In this document: positions 10,828 through 22,243 of the stretch, in pieces
How positions within the stretch are numbered: the first letter of the stretch is position 1
Layout: each line of letters starts with the position of its first letter
Origin: Anthonomus grandis grandis
Lineage: Eukaryota; Arthropoda; Insecta; Coleoptera; Curculionidae
DNA length: 64,000 nt
Reading direction: 5' to 3'
Assembly (NCBI RefSeq): GCF_022605725.1
Contig: NC_065547.1
Coordinates: 9,155,167 to 9,219,166 of the forward strand
Notes under the pieces: generated by a model
Told to the model about the DNA's origin: nothing
Database searches by the model: none
Seen by the model: only the letters and a program-made list of their open reading frames with translations
Translations under genes and position numbers: made by a program

Positions 10828-11845
10828 GATGGGCAGTAATAAAAAATTCCCCACGTGATACTTCTACTTCAAGTAAATCCAGTGAGTCAGATTCTTGGAG
10901 ATACAAACTAAATTCAAGCCGAAAGAGCTCCTCTAAGCTCTTATACGGAGGTAAGTAAAAAAGATATAATACAAGCCCAGAAAAAAAAGAAAACCAGGCA
11001 TCGGTTTCTCAAACTAATGAATGTGCCATCGCTGACCGTTGTACCACTCCTCCTTCGCCGATTCAAACAATTGAACTAATACAACGGGATAATAGGGCAA
11101 GTACTTCTGTACGATCTGAGCTGTTTGTTACGCAGGGCCTAAAAACGGAAGTAAGGCGTTTAGCCATTAGAACTAACTGCATCCCTGAGATTGATCCGGA
11201 AAACCAGCCACTGTTTGGTTAAAGACAATTGATCAGATAAAAAAGATCAGTCATTGGGAGGATGTTTATCAAGTACAATCTCGGTTAAGCGGAATGGCAC
11301 GAAACTGGTACAGTGGATTACAGCATTACCCTAGTTCCTGGAATAAGTGAAAGTTATTAATTTCCAGAAGATGCTGGATCATGTGGATTATGCCAGGGTT
11401 TTAAGAAAAATGATGGTACGCACTAAAGAGGAGAAACCGCAGCTTACGAAATTATTACTTTAATAACACGGAACTATCAAGCTTATGTAAAATAACTAGC
11501 AGAAATGCAGTTTCCTGCATTATTGGTGGTATTGCTGGCGTTGGAACCCAAAATGGTGCCAGAGCGGGCCGTTACGTAACGCAGAAGCTCTATACTAAGA
11601 GTATTTATCGACGTTACGTAATGATAAATACTATATAGTAAAAAATATTAAGAAAATTTCAAATACCAAAAACGAACATCACCGTCCTCGTATTAATGTA
11701 AAAAAGAGCCTTTTAGGAGAGCCGTGGTTAAAAATGTGCAATGTTGCAAATTAAGGAGATACCACCAATCTGATTGTCCGAAACAAAGAGTGGTGTGCAA
11801 AAAATGTAATCTACTCTTCGGGTCACGAAGCCTTTAGTTGCAGAG
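10828..11845 (+). pseudogene. gypsy gag relic with zinc knuckle traces
   Basis: A start at about 10828 opens several short frames with many stops. Near 11735-11800 the frame reads CCKLRRYHQSDCPKQRVVC then KKC, which retains CCHC zinc-knuckle spacing for nucleic-acid binding at the end of Gag. The upstream part shows no readable capsid motif, consistent with decay. Confidence 0.55.
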
Positions 11846-12288
11846 TGCAAGTAAAAGCAAAGAGTCGACCAGAACCGGGTAAGTCTATGAATATTATTCA
11901 AATACCTGAAATTACAAATTTGAAACGTCCAAACATATATTATTTCTTTAATTGCATTATTAATGGCTACTTAATTAGAAGTTATGTCGATTGTGGCTGC
12001 GGAGCTATAACAATTAAACAATCCGACGTAGATAGAATAGGATTACCTCGCCAACCAACTGCAGCCGGGTTACTTGGTTTTGGTGATAGTACAATGTACG
12101 TAAACCAAAAAGTAGTTGCACAGCTACCAGTGGATTTAGCTTCTGTTAGGGTAGAAGCTTTGGTAGTGATCGAAAATGTACAAAACGTATCTGTAGGACA
12201 ACCATTTATTAATAATAAAGACGTTACAGTAGTTATTCGCGATAGTCAACTTAGGTTATTTAATAATAAGAAGGATAGAACTGAGTAA
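11845..12288 (+). pseudogene. gypsy protease domain (degenerate active site)
   Basis: 147-residue open frame matching the retropepsin segment of Ty3/gypsy Pol. NIYYFFNCIINGYLIRSYVD leads into DCGCGAITI where functional proteases have D-T/S-G, then LLGFGDSTMYVNQK and GQPFINNKDVTVVIRD. The active-site D is kept but the T/S is C, as seen in some gypsy lineages or as decay. It continues towards RT at 12304-12507 (TLYAADTTVIPSYHIGRIL) after a stop at 12286. Confidence 0.75.
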
Positions 12289-12503
12289 CCAAATGTAGAT
12301 CTATTGCCGCCACAAAAAGTAACTCTTTATGCTGCGGATACAACGGTCATTCCATCGTATCATATAGGTCGTATTCTTGTTGTTAAGGATAAAAGTAATG
12401 GTGAGATTGTCATTAATTTACAATATAGATATGTACCTAATAAGCAACATATATACCTATACGACTCTGGATTTGGCCTCTATATGTCATCAAATCCCAT
12501 TAA

Positions 12504-12840
12504 GTGAGTCCATCCCTAAGACTGCTTCAGTCAATAATGACGCTCAGATCTAATAAATTGCGATTTTTTCAAGAAAATATTGAATACCTTGGTCATATAG
12601 TGTCGGAAGTCGGTATGCCTCCTGCTGTGGACAAGATTAACGCATTAGTTGATATTAGAAGATTAAGAAATCTTCTAATTTCTTCTAAGCATTATAAATT
12701 TATTTTAGAAACTATTTTAAAGGATTCGCTTCTATTGCCAGACCAATATCAGCTCTTACCAAGAAAAATGCAGTATGCGCTTGTGATGCCGAACAACAAT
12801 CTGCTTTTGAAGTTAAATCTTTTGAAAATTTCCTAGTCTC
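12504..12840 (+). pseudogene. gypsy RT tail and RNase H start
   Basis: Reads KLRFFQENIEYLGHIVSEVG followed by MPPAVDKINAL, the conserved end of gypsy RT (FF..E.EYLGH). A shifted frame then gives CDAEQQSAFEVKSFENFLVS, the RT/RNase H connection. The RT palm with its catalytic YxDD box is absent, so a deletion of several hundred bases lies between 12500 and 12540. Confidence 0.7.
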
Positions 12841-12847
12841 CGTTTTT

Positions 12848-13860
12848 TTGGATGCTCTTGACGATTTCCGTTCCAAGAAACGAGTAAACACAATTTTAGG
12901 GAACCAATTATTGCTTACACATGGTGGACCAAGATGGGTAGTACCAAAAACATCTAGACGTATTATTGTTAAGACATATAATGATGGAACTGGTCATTTT
13001 ACTCTCGACAAAAGATTGGGAGCCATAAGTACCAGATACTGGTTTCCAGAAATAAAAAACTATGTAAAAAAGTATATAAGATCTTATTTAGACTGGCTGT
13101 CTCTATAATAAAATGCCATCTGGAAAACGACACGGAAGTCTAAGTCCAATAGAGAGCCTTACTGTCCCAATAGATGCACTACACATCGACCATCTTGGAC
13201 TCTTTGTTACGAGTGTTAGGAAACATGCCTATTTAATAGTTGTAGTGAATGCATTTACAAAATTTATTTTTATAAAGGCAGTAACAAATACGAAAACTCT
13301 ACACAGTGATACGTTTCTTGAAATCTATAATTGAAATGTTTGCTGTATCAAGAAGAATAATTTGTGATCGAGGCACAGCGTTTACAAGCAAAGTCTTACG
13401 AGCTTTTACTAGACGTTAGGTATTAAACATGTTTTATGAGTAATAGCGACACCTAAAGAGGAAGTGGTGAAGATGAATCGCTCAATCCTGTCGGCCCTTA
13501 CAGCTTCCATCGAAGATCAATCCCGTTGGGATGATTCAGTGAGTAAAGTGAGGTATAAGGAATTAATTCAACGGTAAATTCCACAACCGAAAAAATACCT
13601 TATGAGGTTTTCTTTGGTTACTGCTCACGAAACATAAACGACTATTTTCTGGCTTCAGAAGTCACATGCGAACAACAGCAAGACTTGGAAGTTCCACGTA
13701 AATAGATAGAAGACTACTCAAAAACGACAACAAATGCAAAAAAGAGTATTACGATAAACGGCATGCCCCTGTTACGAAATACGTAGTTGGCCAACAAGTG
13801 TTGGTTCAAGCCAGTCTCCAATGACGGAAGGAGTAGAAAGCTTAAACCCCGATATAAAGG
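12848..13860 (+). pseudogene. gypsy integrase relic
   Basis: Zinc-binding HHCC module with decayed cysteines (TGHFTLDKRLGAISTRYWFP, then KKYIRSYLDW). The catalytic core follows: HIDHLGLFVTSVRK with the first D, VVVNAFTKFIFIKAV, then in another frame RRIICDRGTAFTSKV with the second D. Later fragments (NRSILSALTASIEDQSRWDD) match the segment after the glutamate. Several frame changes and stops. Family order and motifs are unambiguous; product inactive. Confidence 0.8.
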
Positions 13861-14004
13861 TCCTTTTGTTGTACCAAAAGTACTAGATAACGATAGATAT
13901 GTAGTTGACGAAATACAAGGTTCTTAACGTTATAGGTCATACTGTGATACATCGTGGTAGGCCAACTGTAACCATTTCCCAGCTGTACACGATAATATGC
14001 AGAA

Positions 14005-14264
14005 TGTATTTAATAGGGTAAAGGGCAATAAAACCACTACCACTAGGAAAAGACCATTGATGCATAGGCACGTTTTATGACCATGAAGAAGGGTATATGG
14101 TCTCGTATTGAAAAGGCGACTAGGGTAGTCGAATTCCGACAGTGTTATCATTTTACCATCGGTCGGTTTATCATTTTTGCTGCACTTTGGTATCCGTGTG
14201 CTAAATAGATATACTCTCTTATTAAACGATTTATTCATTAATGTCCCGAAGCTTTCATATTACA
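14005..14264 (+). repeat. gypsy 3' LTR
   Basis: Partner of the 5' LTR. It carries a short extra block relative to the 5' copy (CACTACCACTAGGAAAAGAC region) and many single changes. Ends near TTACACA. Confidence 0.75.
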
Positions 14265-14639
14265 CAACAAAACAAAAACTACTATCCTAAAGAACCTCGC
14301 TAGTAACATTCTGGCAGCTATTGGTACCGCTGGTGCACAGCTTGATGGATTTCAACAGCAGTCGCCAATGAGTGTATTTATGATTTGTCCCTTTTTTTGT
14401 TTTGTGGTGTTTTTAAAAAAGAAGCAGGTACTCTAACATTTTCTTAGTTCATCACTGGACATGGCCTGATTTTTTAAACAGAACTAGGTATGCATGTACG
14501 TCTTAACATTATCTTTACTGTATGTACAGGGTGTCCCAAATTTGAGGGTGACCATTGGGATCTCGGAAACCGTAAGAGTTACGAGGTCGGTTAAATGGAG
14601 GCAAAGTTGCGCAATTTGGAGCTTAATAAAATGACGTTT

Positions 14640-14712
14640 GCTACGGGCTTGGGCGGCTGTCGAATAATGACACGAGTCCATGGTAGCGAGGAAGAAGAAG
14701 AAGAAAAAAATT
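14640..14712 (+). mobile_element. 73-bp insertion with ACGTTT duplication and A-rich tail
   Basis: Present only in the left arm of the 14527-18010 element. It is flanked by ACGTTT at 14634-14639 and 14713-14718 and ends GAAGAAGAAGAAGAAAAAAA. Target duplication plus A-rich tail indicates a severely 5'-truncated retroposed fragment (LINE tail or processed transcript). Confidence 0.7.
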
Positions 14713-14996
14713 ACGTTTAAAATTTTTTTGAAATTCCGGATACTTCCAAAAAAACCGGAGATATCCAAAAAAAAAACACGAAATTTGTCAAAATCGTTTT
14801 TACCTTCTACCGACTTTATTTAAAGAGATATCGGAAAACTAAAAACAGTTTTCCATTGCCACTTTTTATGCTCTATAATATGACGCAAAAAAAATCCGAC
14901 GTTTCGGTTTTTTTCGATAATCATCAACTTTATTTTTTCTTACAGGCACCATATTGGATTTTCTCATTTTTAAAAAGTATTTTTAATTGCCTTTAA

Positions 14997-15290
14997 ATGA
15001 GGTATCGCACTTGCATGTCCGATTACTTCTTTTAGTACTTCCCATAAGAACTCAATGGGATTATATGAATGTGATTGTTAACAAGTTTATCTAGGAAATT
15101 TTCATCAACTCTTTTTTATATATGAACCAAAGTTATGAAATACACTGTATTCAATTGATTTTATAGCTTCAGTTTATATAAAATCAATTTATTTGGAAAC
15201 ACCATTGATATATCTTTCTTTCTTGCACTCATGGAGTTCTTATGGGAAGTACTAGAAGGAATAATCGGACATGTAAGTGCGATACCTCAT
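14997..15290. mobile_element. 294-bp MITE nested in the TIR of the larger element
   Basis: Inverted arms of about 57 bp: ATGAGGTATCGCAC... at 14997 and its complement ending at 15290, also sharing CATGTCCGATTA and TACTTCCCATAAGAACTC. Flanked by TTTAA at 14992-14996 and 15291-15295. Absent from the right arm of the host element, which proves insertion. No coding capacity. Confidence 0.88.
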
Positions 15291-15419
15291 TTTAAAGGTA
15301 AAGTCCAGTTCAGAGATCTATTAGAATCTTTGATATGCCGCGAATAGTCCGTGTGCCGGTGTTGCTTGTATTGTCCCATGGCATGTATGTTTAAATCCCA
15401 AAATTTTATGTGAAAAGAG

Positions 15420-17515
15420 TCATACAGTAATATTCTAAGCGATATTTAATCGTTCCATCAAATAAATAAATATTTTAAACATTTTTTTTAAATTTATACA
15501 TTTGATTCGTAAGATTTGACTATTGATACCAACGTACTATTTCGTTAGACGTCTGACCTCGCAGTCACTGAAGTCGCAGTCACTGAAGCGTGAAAAGTTG
15601 CACAGGTCCGGCCTTAAAATTTATTTGTATTTAAAATTTTATTATTCGGGATTATTGGGTTTGGTTTTATAAAGTTAGAAATTCAGGATAGTTACTAGAT
15701 AATATTTAATTAAAAGATAAGATTTGAGTAAATAAAATCATTTTAACCAAAAATGTTCATTTAATAAGTTTAGTATTTACCGCTATCAGTGGGGTGTTTA
15801 ACTGTTTATAATAAGTGATGCGAGAATAGGTGGTACAAAGTACTTAGGCCTATTTATTCTCTGGATTAAGGCATTAAACATTTACTTTTTGACACAAAAG
15901 GGTAAAATGTTTTGGTTTGTCTTCAAATTATATAAATTTCCTTTTGTTGGGTATTGAGATTTATTTATTTTCCCAGGGTCGAAACATTTTAAGGTCTTTA
16001 GGTATAATACCAAAACAAATCCAGGGTAAGAATTGATAATTAAATTATGTTCTTTTGAGTATTGACTTATTAAGTGTAGTTATGGTTATAGCTTAGGTGT
16101 CATCAGCATATTCAGAATTCCTCACATTTGGTAAATCAACAGTGTACCTATATTAGGAGAAGTAAAGGATCTAGGATTGACTTTTGTGGCACATGCGAAT
16201 CAATACGTTTAGCGTCAGAGAAAATATTATTAAATGACAAACACAACATTATTAAAAACATTGTACTAATTTTACAATGAACAATCGATACCATCAAGTT
16301 CTTTTGAATAATCGAAATTAATATGATTAATATTTTATTTATCAATTGTTGGCAGGTTAAATGATTTCCTTACTTTTTGATTTTACTGTTACATTTTGTT
16401 AAATATCAGGCAGTAGGGTGAAACCACAAATAAAATAGAAAATGTACGTTTTTATGTTATAATTGGTATTTGTTAGTCTAATTTTAATAACACAGCTTTA
16501 ATAACTAAGACTTTTTGATATAATTTTGACCCTACATTTGTGATATAAACAGTGAGAGTAATAAGTTAAAAAAATAAACAATTTAATTTATTGAAGATTC
16601 TAACTTGAAATAAAAATAGCTATCTTTTAAATTTAAAAACCAAATACTATGCCTATAATTTTTTAAAATCTTAAAGCAATACATGGCAAAACTTAGAAGT
16701 AAATATATCTTTCATTATTTGTCAATTGTAAAATTTTGTTTAAAAACAGGCGATTGAGTGGATTCCACGCATGTTTTTGTCAATTTTGGGCAGTAAAATC
16801 ATCATGGGTCTATTTTAAACTTAATGAATTAATATATATTATAGTATAAAAATTTGATTATTTTCTAATTTTTTTTTTAATCTAGTTGATTTTTTCTAGA
16901 TTTTAGGCAATTTATATATCTATTTTTTGTGAGAAAATCCAGCCTCGAATAAAATTTGAATTATTTCAAGCAAGTAAATTAATAATAAATATATAAATAA
17001 AAATAAATTGTAATATATTTCAAACAGATAGGACACCCAATTACACGAGATACAAAAAAAATTTACAAATAATTTAATAACACAAATAAAAAAAACACAC
17101 TCCCAACTATTAAAGGCGATAGACCCATCCTTAAAGATCTCTTTAAAAACACGTCGAAAGTAATACAAAAACAGCCCAAAAATGTATTTGGGTACGGCCC
17201 CGTAATTCTCAAAATCAGTGGGATAGAGAGAGATACACAATCACTTGCACAGCCTAAAGTAGGAATCGCCAGAACGCATGTGTTTTATCTTTGTTTAATA
17301 GACTGGCTAAAAAGAGTTGAGAAGTCTGTGAGTGCTGGGAGTGTTTAAAAGGTTTTGTAAGATGTTTAGATTTTAGTCCGTGGTCAATTTTTTGATATTA
17401 TTTTCTTGTGATATTATTTTCTTTCTAAAAATTGACATTTTCGAATGAAAAATAAAAAATAATGTAAAACATGGGCTTTTACGTACATTTAAAGTGATTT
17501 CATAGATAAATTATA
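15420..17515. other. interior of the non-autonomous element, no gene seen
   Basis: AT-rich; the longest open frame (16920-17240, minus) has low complexity and no recognisable domain. No transposase motif in any frame. Confidence 0.6.
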
Positions 17516-18014
17516 TAAAATTTTGCCATTTAAACATGTATATCATGCGACAATAAATACGACATAGACGCACAGACTATTTAGTGCGGCATCTGCGACA
17601 CACCAAAGATTCTAATAGATCTCTGAACTAGACTTTAATTAAGAATACCTTTTAAAAATGAGAAAATCCAATATGGTGCCCATAAGGAAAATTATAATTG
17701 ATGATGATCGAAAAAACCGAAACGTCGGATTATTATTTTTTTGCGTCATGTTATAGAGCATAAAAAGTGGCAATGAAAAATTGTTTTTAGTTTTCCGATG
17801 TCTCTTTAAATAAAGTCGGTAGAAGATAAAAACGAATTTGACAATTTTCGATTTTTTTCGGATAACTCCGGAAGTATCAGAAATTTTAAAATTTTTTAAA
17901 CGCCATTTTACTAAGCTCGAAATTGCGCAACTTTGCCTCCATTTAACTGACCCTGTAACCCTTACGGTTTCCGAGATTCCAATGGTCACCTTCGAATTTG
18001 GGACACCCTGTATA

Positions 18015-18835
18015 TATTCGGGATTGAAATTCTAATTCTCCTCCTTTTTTTGTAAATTAGAATCTTTAAAATTTAATGTAAACATAGGAAAATACTATGA
18101 CTGCCTTACAGTGGTTTTTATTTATTGTTTTTATTTATTTATTTATTAGTTTATTTAATTGTAACCTGTAACGTGTTAATTTCAGCCCGCAAAATGGCAT
18201 AAATAAAGGCCGAAACGTCAAAAAAAGGAAATTCTTCTGAAATAAAATAAGGTTTATTTGAAGTCCTAAACCCGCGAAACTTTCTTTGCAGTTTACACTA
18301 AGGACGTTAAATCATTTTTTCGTCGCCATTTTGAAAATTGGAACTGTCATTTTTACGCTTGAAATGACCTCCCTATACATAAATTATATAAAAATATCGA
18401 TGGAACTTCCTGATAAGGCGATTCATAAAAACTTCAAACATAGGAACTTCTTTTATATCTTCTTAAGAAAACTTTTAAGCCTGAGAAAACTTTAAATTTG
18501 CATTCTCTCAACTTTCGAGGGACGACGAAGGTGCGGGTCTTTAATCGTTAATGCCATCCCTGACGCTAAAAAAATATTTTTTACAGAAGTAGCAAAGAAG
18601 AGGAAACTTAAACCTTTTGCATACGTTAAAAAGAAACGTTAATAATTAATTAATTATTAAATCATTGACTTAACTAAATCGATTGTTGGAGGTGCTAAAA
18701 CGATAACGCAGGGTGGTCCACGGGAAATTTCTTTAATTGTTAAAACCACATTTATTTTTAAGCAATAACCTTCATTGACCCCAAACTATTATAACGGACA
18801 TCCAACAATGACAAACTTGCCCTAATTGAATACTT
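18015..18835. other. non-coding; probable intron of the GPCR gene
   Basis: No gene. At about 18184-18260 (AAATAAAGGCCGAAACGTC) there is a tail of the Penelope 3'-end style. The stretch adjoins the donor site of the GPCR exon at 18832-18837. Confidence 0.35.
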
Positions 18836-18837
18836 AC

Positions 18838-19128
18838 ATTATTCAAAGTCTTCCTCCTTCTGCACCTAATCTTGAACTTAAGCAAGTTCTTAATCGAGTT
18901 CCGAAAGTTTCTGGACAAGGCGCAATAGATAATGGGGTTTAGGGCCGAGTTGGCGTGCCCCAAAAGTAGCAAATATACGGAAACCGTTTCGTTCGGGTCC
19001 AGTTCGGCTCCTGCCAAGTTTACCAGGAGGCTCATTATGTGATAGGGAAGCCAGCAGGCGGCGAATACCATCGCGAGTAACAGAAGAATCCCGGCTACAC
19101 GTTTACGGGACTTCATTACTCTAATTCT
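18838..19128 (-). CDS. class-A GPCR exon, TM6-TM7
   Basis: A 291-nt exon in phase 0 at both ends. The acceptor is a T-run followed by AG (complement of 19129-19137) and the donor is GTAAGT (complement of 18832-18837). The 97 residues begin RIRVMKSRKRVAG. TM6 follows with the FxxCWxP motif (VFAACWLPYHIMSLL), then a short loop 3 (AGAELDPNE), then TM7 with the NPxxY motif (HANSALNPIIYCALS). The start of helix 8 is SRNFRNSIKNLL and a basic tail is KFKIRCRRRKTLNN. These are hallmarks of rhodopsin-like peptide receptors. The frame is intact and the splice sites are consensus, unlike the surrounding transposons, so this is probably a living host gene. I cannot name the ligand. Confidence 0.88.
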
Positions 19129-19645
19129 CTAAAAAAAATGGAAGAGAATTATTTTTTTTGGCGGAAATGTGTTTGATAGGATGTCGTGATTATTACAAGT
19201 CAAAAATTATCCAGCTACTTCCCATAGAGCCTATGATATACACCATCGGACAAGAATAGAGAAATTTTTAAAAATGATGTTTCATTTGCATATGCCGAGA
19301 GTAACACAGTTCTATACTTAAGGCTCTGCTTTCCAGGCTCATGGAAAATGCTTTTTAGAGGTTTTGAACTTATCGTTTTATTTTAAATACAAGATTGATA
19401 CATGCCTAAACCTATATGAGAAGTGTAGTAAAAGCTAAAAAATATATGAATTTTTTTAATAAATATTGGCATATTTCAACAAAATTTAAAACATAATAGA
19501 AGACCGACCTCCCATCATATTTTAAAATAATTTTAGGCATCCAGCAAATCTTTTTCTGTAAGTTGATACAAAAAATAATTTCAATTACATTCGCATATAA
19601 AAATGATAATTTCTCAACACTTCCAAGTACATTTTAAATCGTCGC

Positions 19646-19832
19646 GAATTATAAATTCAAACCAGCAGAATGCCTTTTAAAAAAGTTTTATTTAAAAAAT
19701 AAGCTTAAAACTAGTACATTACTTTAGAGCTGTATGATTATAATTAATTTTAAAATTATATGAAAACCTCCTAGAAAAGAAAGAATAAAATAAAATACGC
19801 TGATGCTGCTTATGCTGCAAAATGGATGCTTA
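19646..19832 (+). repeat. left half of a repeat split by the Harbinger element
   Basis: From about AATTATAAATTCAAACCAGC to GGATGCTTA this matches 27273-27455 closely. The right half (22480-22516) lies beyond the Harbinger element. The intact copy is at 27273-27488. Confidence 0.88.
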
Positions 19833-19953
19833 GGCCGCTTTCACACGGGTCGGTGTAGTAGCGGTCTGGTAGCGGCGCAGCAATTACCGTAACGATGCTC
19901 TGCCGCATTATCTATTTACATGAGGCAACATATTCCACAGCAGTGTAGTGAAT

Positions 19954-20252
19954 ATGTCGTCGTCTAGTGATGAAAAGGACATTGTGTTATATCTGTATTT
20001 TAAGAGATTACAACAGAAAAAAAAAGAAAATATTGGGTACATCCATACATTGAAAGAAACATTAACTGTAGGTTATTTGTTGCCGCTCAAGAAATAACTT
20101 TAAATGATGGAAAATTTCAGTCAATGTACAGAATGAGAAAAGCTTCATTCCAAGAACTTGAACAACTTATTAGTCCAATTATTCGTACACAAAATACCAA
20201 CATGAGAGAATGTGTAAGTGCTGGAGAATAAAAGGATTTTAATAACTTTGCG
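19954..20252 (+). pseudogene. Harbinger transposase, exon 1 (frameshifted)
   Basis: ATG at 19954 reads MSSSSDEKDIVLYLYFKRLQ. At an A-run (about 20018-20026) the frame shifts and continues as KYWVHPYIERNINCRLFVAA then DGKFQSMYRMRKASFQELEQ, the usual N-terminal region of insect HARBI1-type transposases. A 4-bp TAAA insertion near 20230 breaks it again before ILITLR. The exon ends at a donor (CG/GTAAGT at about 20252). Two lesions. Confidence 0.75.
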
Positions 20253-20280
20253 GTAAGTACTATGAATAAAACAAAACACA

Positions 20281-21095
20281 CTACTCTACATTATCTCTAT
20301 TGAAATTCGAGAAAAAAGAGTAAACATTTAGTGCTATGGCTGACCCTGATTGCGCTGTCGGAATTTCATTGTAATAAGTTTTTTCTGGAGAGTGAATCGG
20401 TTGATCGGGAGACACTAAAGGTGTTAGTACTGAGTGGCTGGTAGATGGTCTTTCGAATGAAGATGAGGAGGATGGATTGAATGTAGGTTGAACATTTTGC
20501 GATTTTATTTCATCAACAAGGATCATCAGTTTGATTTTAAATTTCCTTTGTTGTTCTTCTGTTATACTTTCCAGGTCAGGTAGCATGCTTAGTAAGAAGT
20601 GATGCATGTGGCTGATTTTTTCTTTATTTTCAGAGTTCTCCACATCTTGAACCTTTCTTGTATTTGGTTTTAAGTAGTTGACAAATGTTTGCTCACCTTC
20701 TGTATTGTAACGTTTACGACATCGAACGGTACTCATTGAGGTAGATGCTGGCGTCGCTGATAAATGTTGTATTGTTTTCTGTTTTGCTAATGATGCAGGT
20801 CGATTTGTTTCTTCTGTTAAATTAAAGTCGTCATTCTGAGAATTTTCATTAAAATTTACATTTGAAGATGAGTCTTCTGTTGCTAGATTTTCACAACTAC
20901 GGTCTTCATCAGGAATAGGTTCTGGGACATTGCCATTATTTTCGGAAGTATTTACTGCTTTTACATAAGGCAGTATAAATTGCAAATAATCCTTGAGGTA
21001 ATACGGTTTTTTTGGTTTAGAACCACTTGGAGTGGTCTTCATTCTTTGAAGAAATGAAGATCTGATGTTGCGCCATTTTTTCATACACTCTTGAA
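20281..21095 (-). CDS. MADF-domain protein of the Harbinger element, exon 2
   Basis: The acceptor (complement of 21096-21102, TTTCAG) opens an exon joining exon 1 within the MADF domain: NLS then VQECMKKWRNIRSSFLQRM, followed by KKPYYLKDYLQFILPYVK. MADF is a Myb/SANT-like DNA-binding fold; PIF/Harbinger elements often pair the transposase with such a protein, which binds the ends or helps nuclear import. The rest is acidic and Ser/Asn-rich with a short helical segment near the middle (HMHHFLLSMLPDLESIT, BESS-like, residues about 190-220). The C-terminus ends at the stop at 20281. The frame is intact and the whole exon lies inside the intron of the opposite-strand transposase gene. Confidence 0.8.
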
Positions 21096-21168
21096 CTGAA
21101 ATAAAATAAAAACAAATCAATTTGTAGAAATACAAAAGTTATATGTTTGATTATTTCTTATTAATTCT

Positions 21169-22079
21169 AGGTATCTTGCCACGGGATGCACTTATTCTGC
21201 TCTGGCCTTATATTTTGCAAGAGGAGTTACGACAGTATCGTATATAGTAAATGAAACAACATTAGCTATTTGGAACACTATTCACAATGTTTATATGAAA
21301 ATTCCCTCTAACAAAAAGTGGAAGGAAATAGCAAATTGCTTTTACGAATTATGGAACTTACCTAACTGCTTAGGAGCAATTGATGTCAAGCACGTTAGAA
21401 TACAAAATTCCCAACTCTGGATCAACAAATTACAACTACAAACACTACCATTCGATTGTTTTACTTGCGGTTTGTGATGCAGATGGCTTATTCACAATGA
21501 TAGAAACCGGCTATGCAGGCAGAAATAATGATGGAGGAATTTTTCGTGCATCAAATTTAGGTCAGTGGTTGGAAAGAAATGGTGTAAATCTACCCGCTAG
21601 TGCTTGTTTGCCACATGATGAGAGCCAGGAAAAAGTACCATATTTCTTCGTAGGAAATAAGGCGTTTCCCTTAAAACTATATTTAATGAGACCATTCCCT
21701 AACACTGGAAAATAAGAAACGTATATTTAACTATAGGTTGAGCAGGGGACGAAAAACCATAGAATGTAGTTTTGGCATGGTAACTCAAAAATTTCAAGTG
21801 TTGCTAACCCCCATAAGGTGTACAAAAATCTCTAATATTATAAATATAATAAAATGTGTTTGTGTTTTACATAATTTTATACGAATTAAAGACGGGACGT
21901 GGTATTCGACACCAACATCCGAACATCGACTGAATATCGCAGTTCAAAACTATAATTTGCTAGAAGAGATTATTCGCATAAGCCCTGCATCTTCTGGAGC
22001 TACTGTTCGTAATTATTTAGCAAATTATTTTATCAAGCCAAATGGTAGCATCCCATGGCAGTATAACTATTGTTTATGA
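21169..22079 (+). pseudogene. Harbinger (HARBI1-type) transposase, exon 2
   Basis: Opens after an acceptor (ATTCTAG ending at 21168) with YLATGCTYSALALYFARGV. DDE_Tnp_4 core: first D in NCLGAIDVKHVRI, second D in LLAVCDADGLFTMIETG, E in RGRKTIECSFGMV, each in the expected context. Between them, PHDESQEKVPYFFVGNKAFP and LKLYLMRPFP match the family. Frameshifts near 21400 and 21715 split the exon into three frames; the last runs to the stop at 22079 (NGSIPWQYNYCL). Catalytic residues are all present, but the lesions make this copy inactive. Confidence 0.88.
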
Positions 22080-22104
22080 GACTAATATAAAAAATTTTTA
22101 TTAC

Positions 22105-22243
22105 CTGAGAGGTTAGTTCTTTTTTTTGCCACTCTTTCCCATGCTTTATCCGTAATATCTTTTCGCGAATATTCTGCGATTTTGTAGTTAAAGAGACACT
22201 CATATTTTTCTATTTCTTGTACTAAATTTATCTCGTTCGACAT
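22105..22243 (-). CDS. MADF-domain protein of the Harbinger element, exon 1
   Basis: ATG at 22243 gives MSNEINLVQEIEKYECLFNY, then KIAEYSRKDITDKAWERVAK and KRTNLS, the N-terminal two helices of a MADF domain. The donor is G/GTAATA at 22105/22104. Splicing to 21095 rebuilds TNLSVQECMKKW, a continuous MADF domain. The intron (21096-22104) contains the opposite-strand transposase exon 2. I chose the inner ATG because the upstream in-frame residues (from 22330) are not MADF-like. Confidence 0.8.

Larger units (their letters stand above)
10383..14264 (+). mobile_element. Ty3/gypsy LTR retrotransposon, decayed, with both LTRs
   Basis: Two direct repeats, about 10383-10624 and 14005-14264, share blocks such as AGGGTAAAGGGCAATAAAA, ATGACCATGAAGAAG, AGGGTAGTCGAATTC and CAGTGTTATCATTTTA. 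Between them are gag zinc-knuckle traces, protease, the end of RT, part of RNase H, and integrase, all in gypsy order and all broken. At 3.9 kb it is shorter than a full gypsy (about 5 kb): most of RT is deleted around 12490-12530. The LTRs differ by many substitutions and small indels, so the copy is old. Confidence 0.88.
14527..18010. mobile_element. non-autonomous mariner-type element with TIRs of about 0.5 kb
   Basis: The ends CAGGGTGTCCCAAATTTGAG (14527) and the inverted copy to 18010 are flanked by TA (14525-14526 and 18011-18012). The arms match from 14527 to about 15415 and from about 17520 to 18010. They share CTCGGAAACCGTAAG, GGAGGCAAAGTTGCGCAATT, CTACCGACTTTATTTAAAGA and GACGTTTCGG. 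The left arm is longer only because it carries two later insertions (14640-14712 and 14997-15290). The 2.1-kb interior (15420-17515) has no transposase-like frame. The element is probably mobilised by a mariner-type enzyme acting in trans. Confidence 0.88.

Noticed and set aside
16920..17240. 106-codon minus-strand open frame in the non-autonomous element
   Set aside because: Low-complexity hydrophobic translation of AT-rich DNA, no domain, no splice or start context.
18838..19128. Naming the receptor (allatostatin, trissin, CCHamide or other)
   Set aside because: TM6-TM7 motifs are shared across peptide receptors; two exons are not enough to choose without a search.
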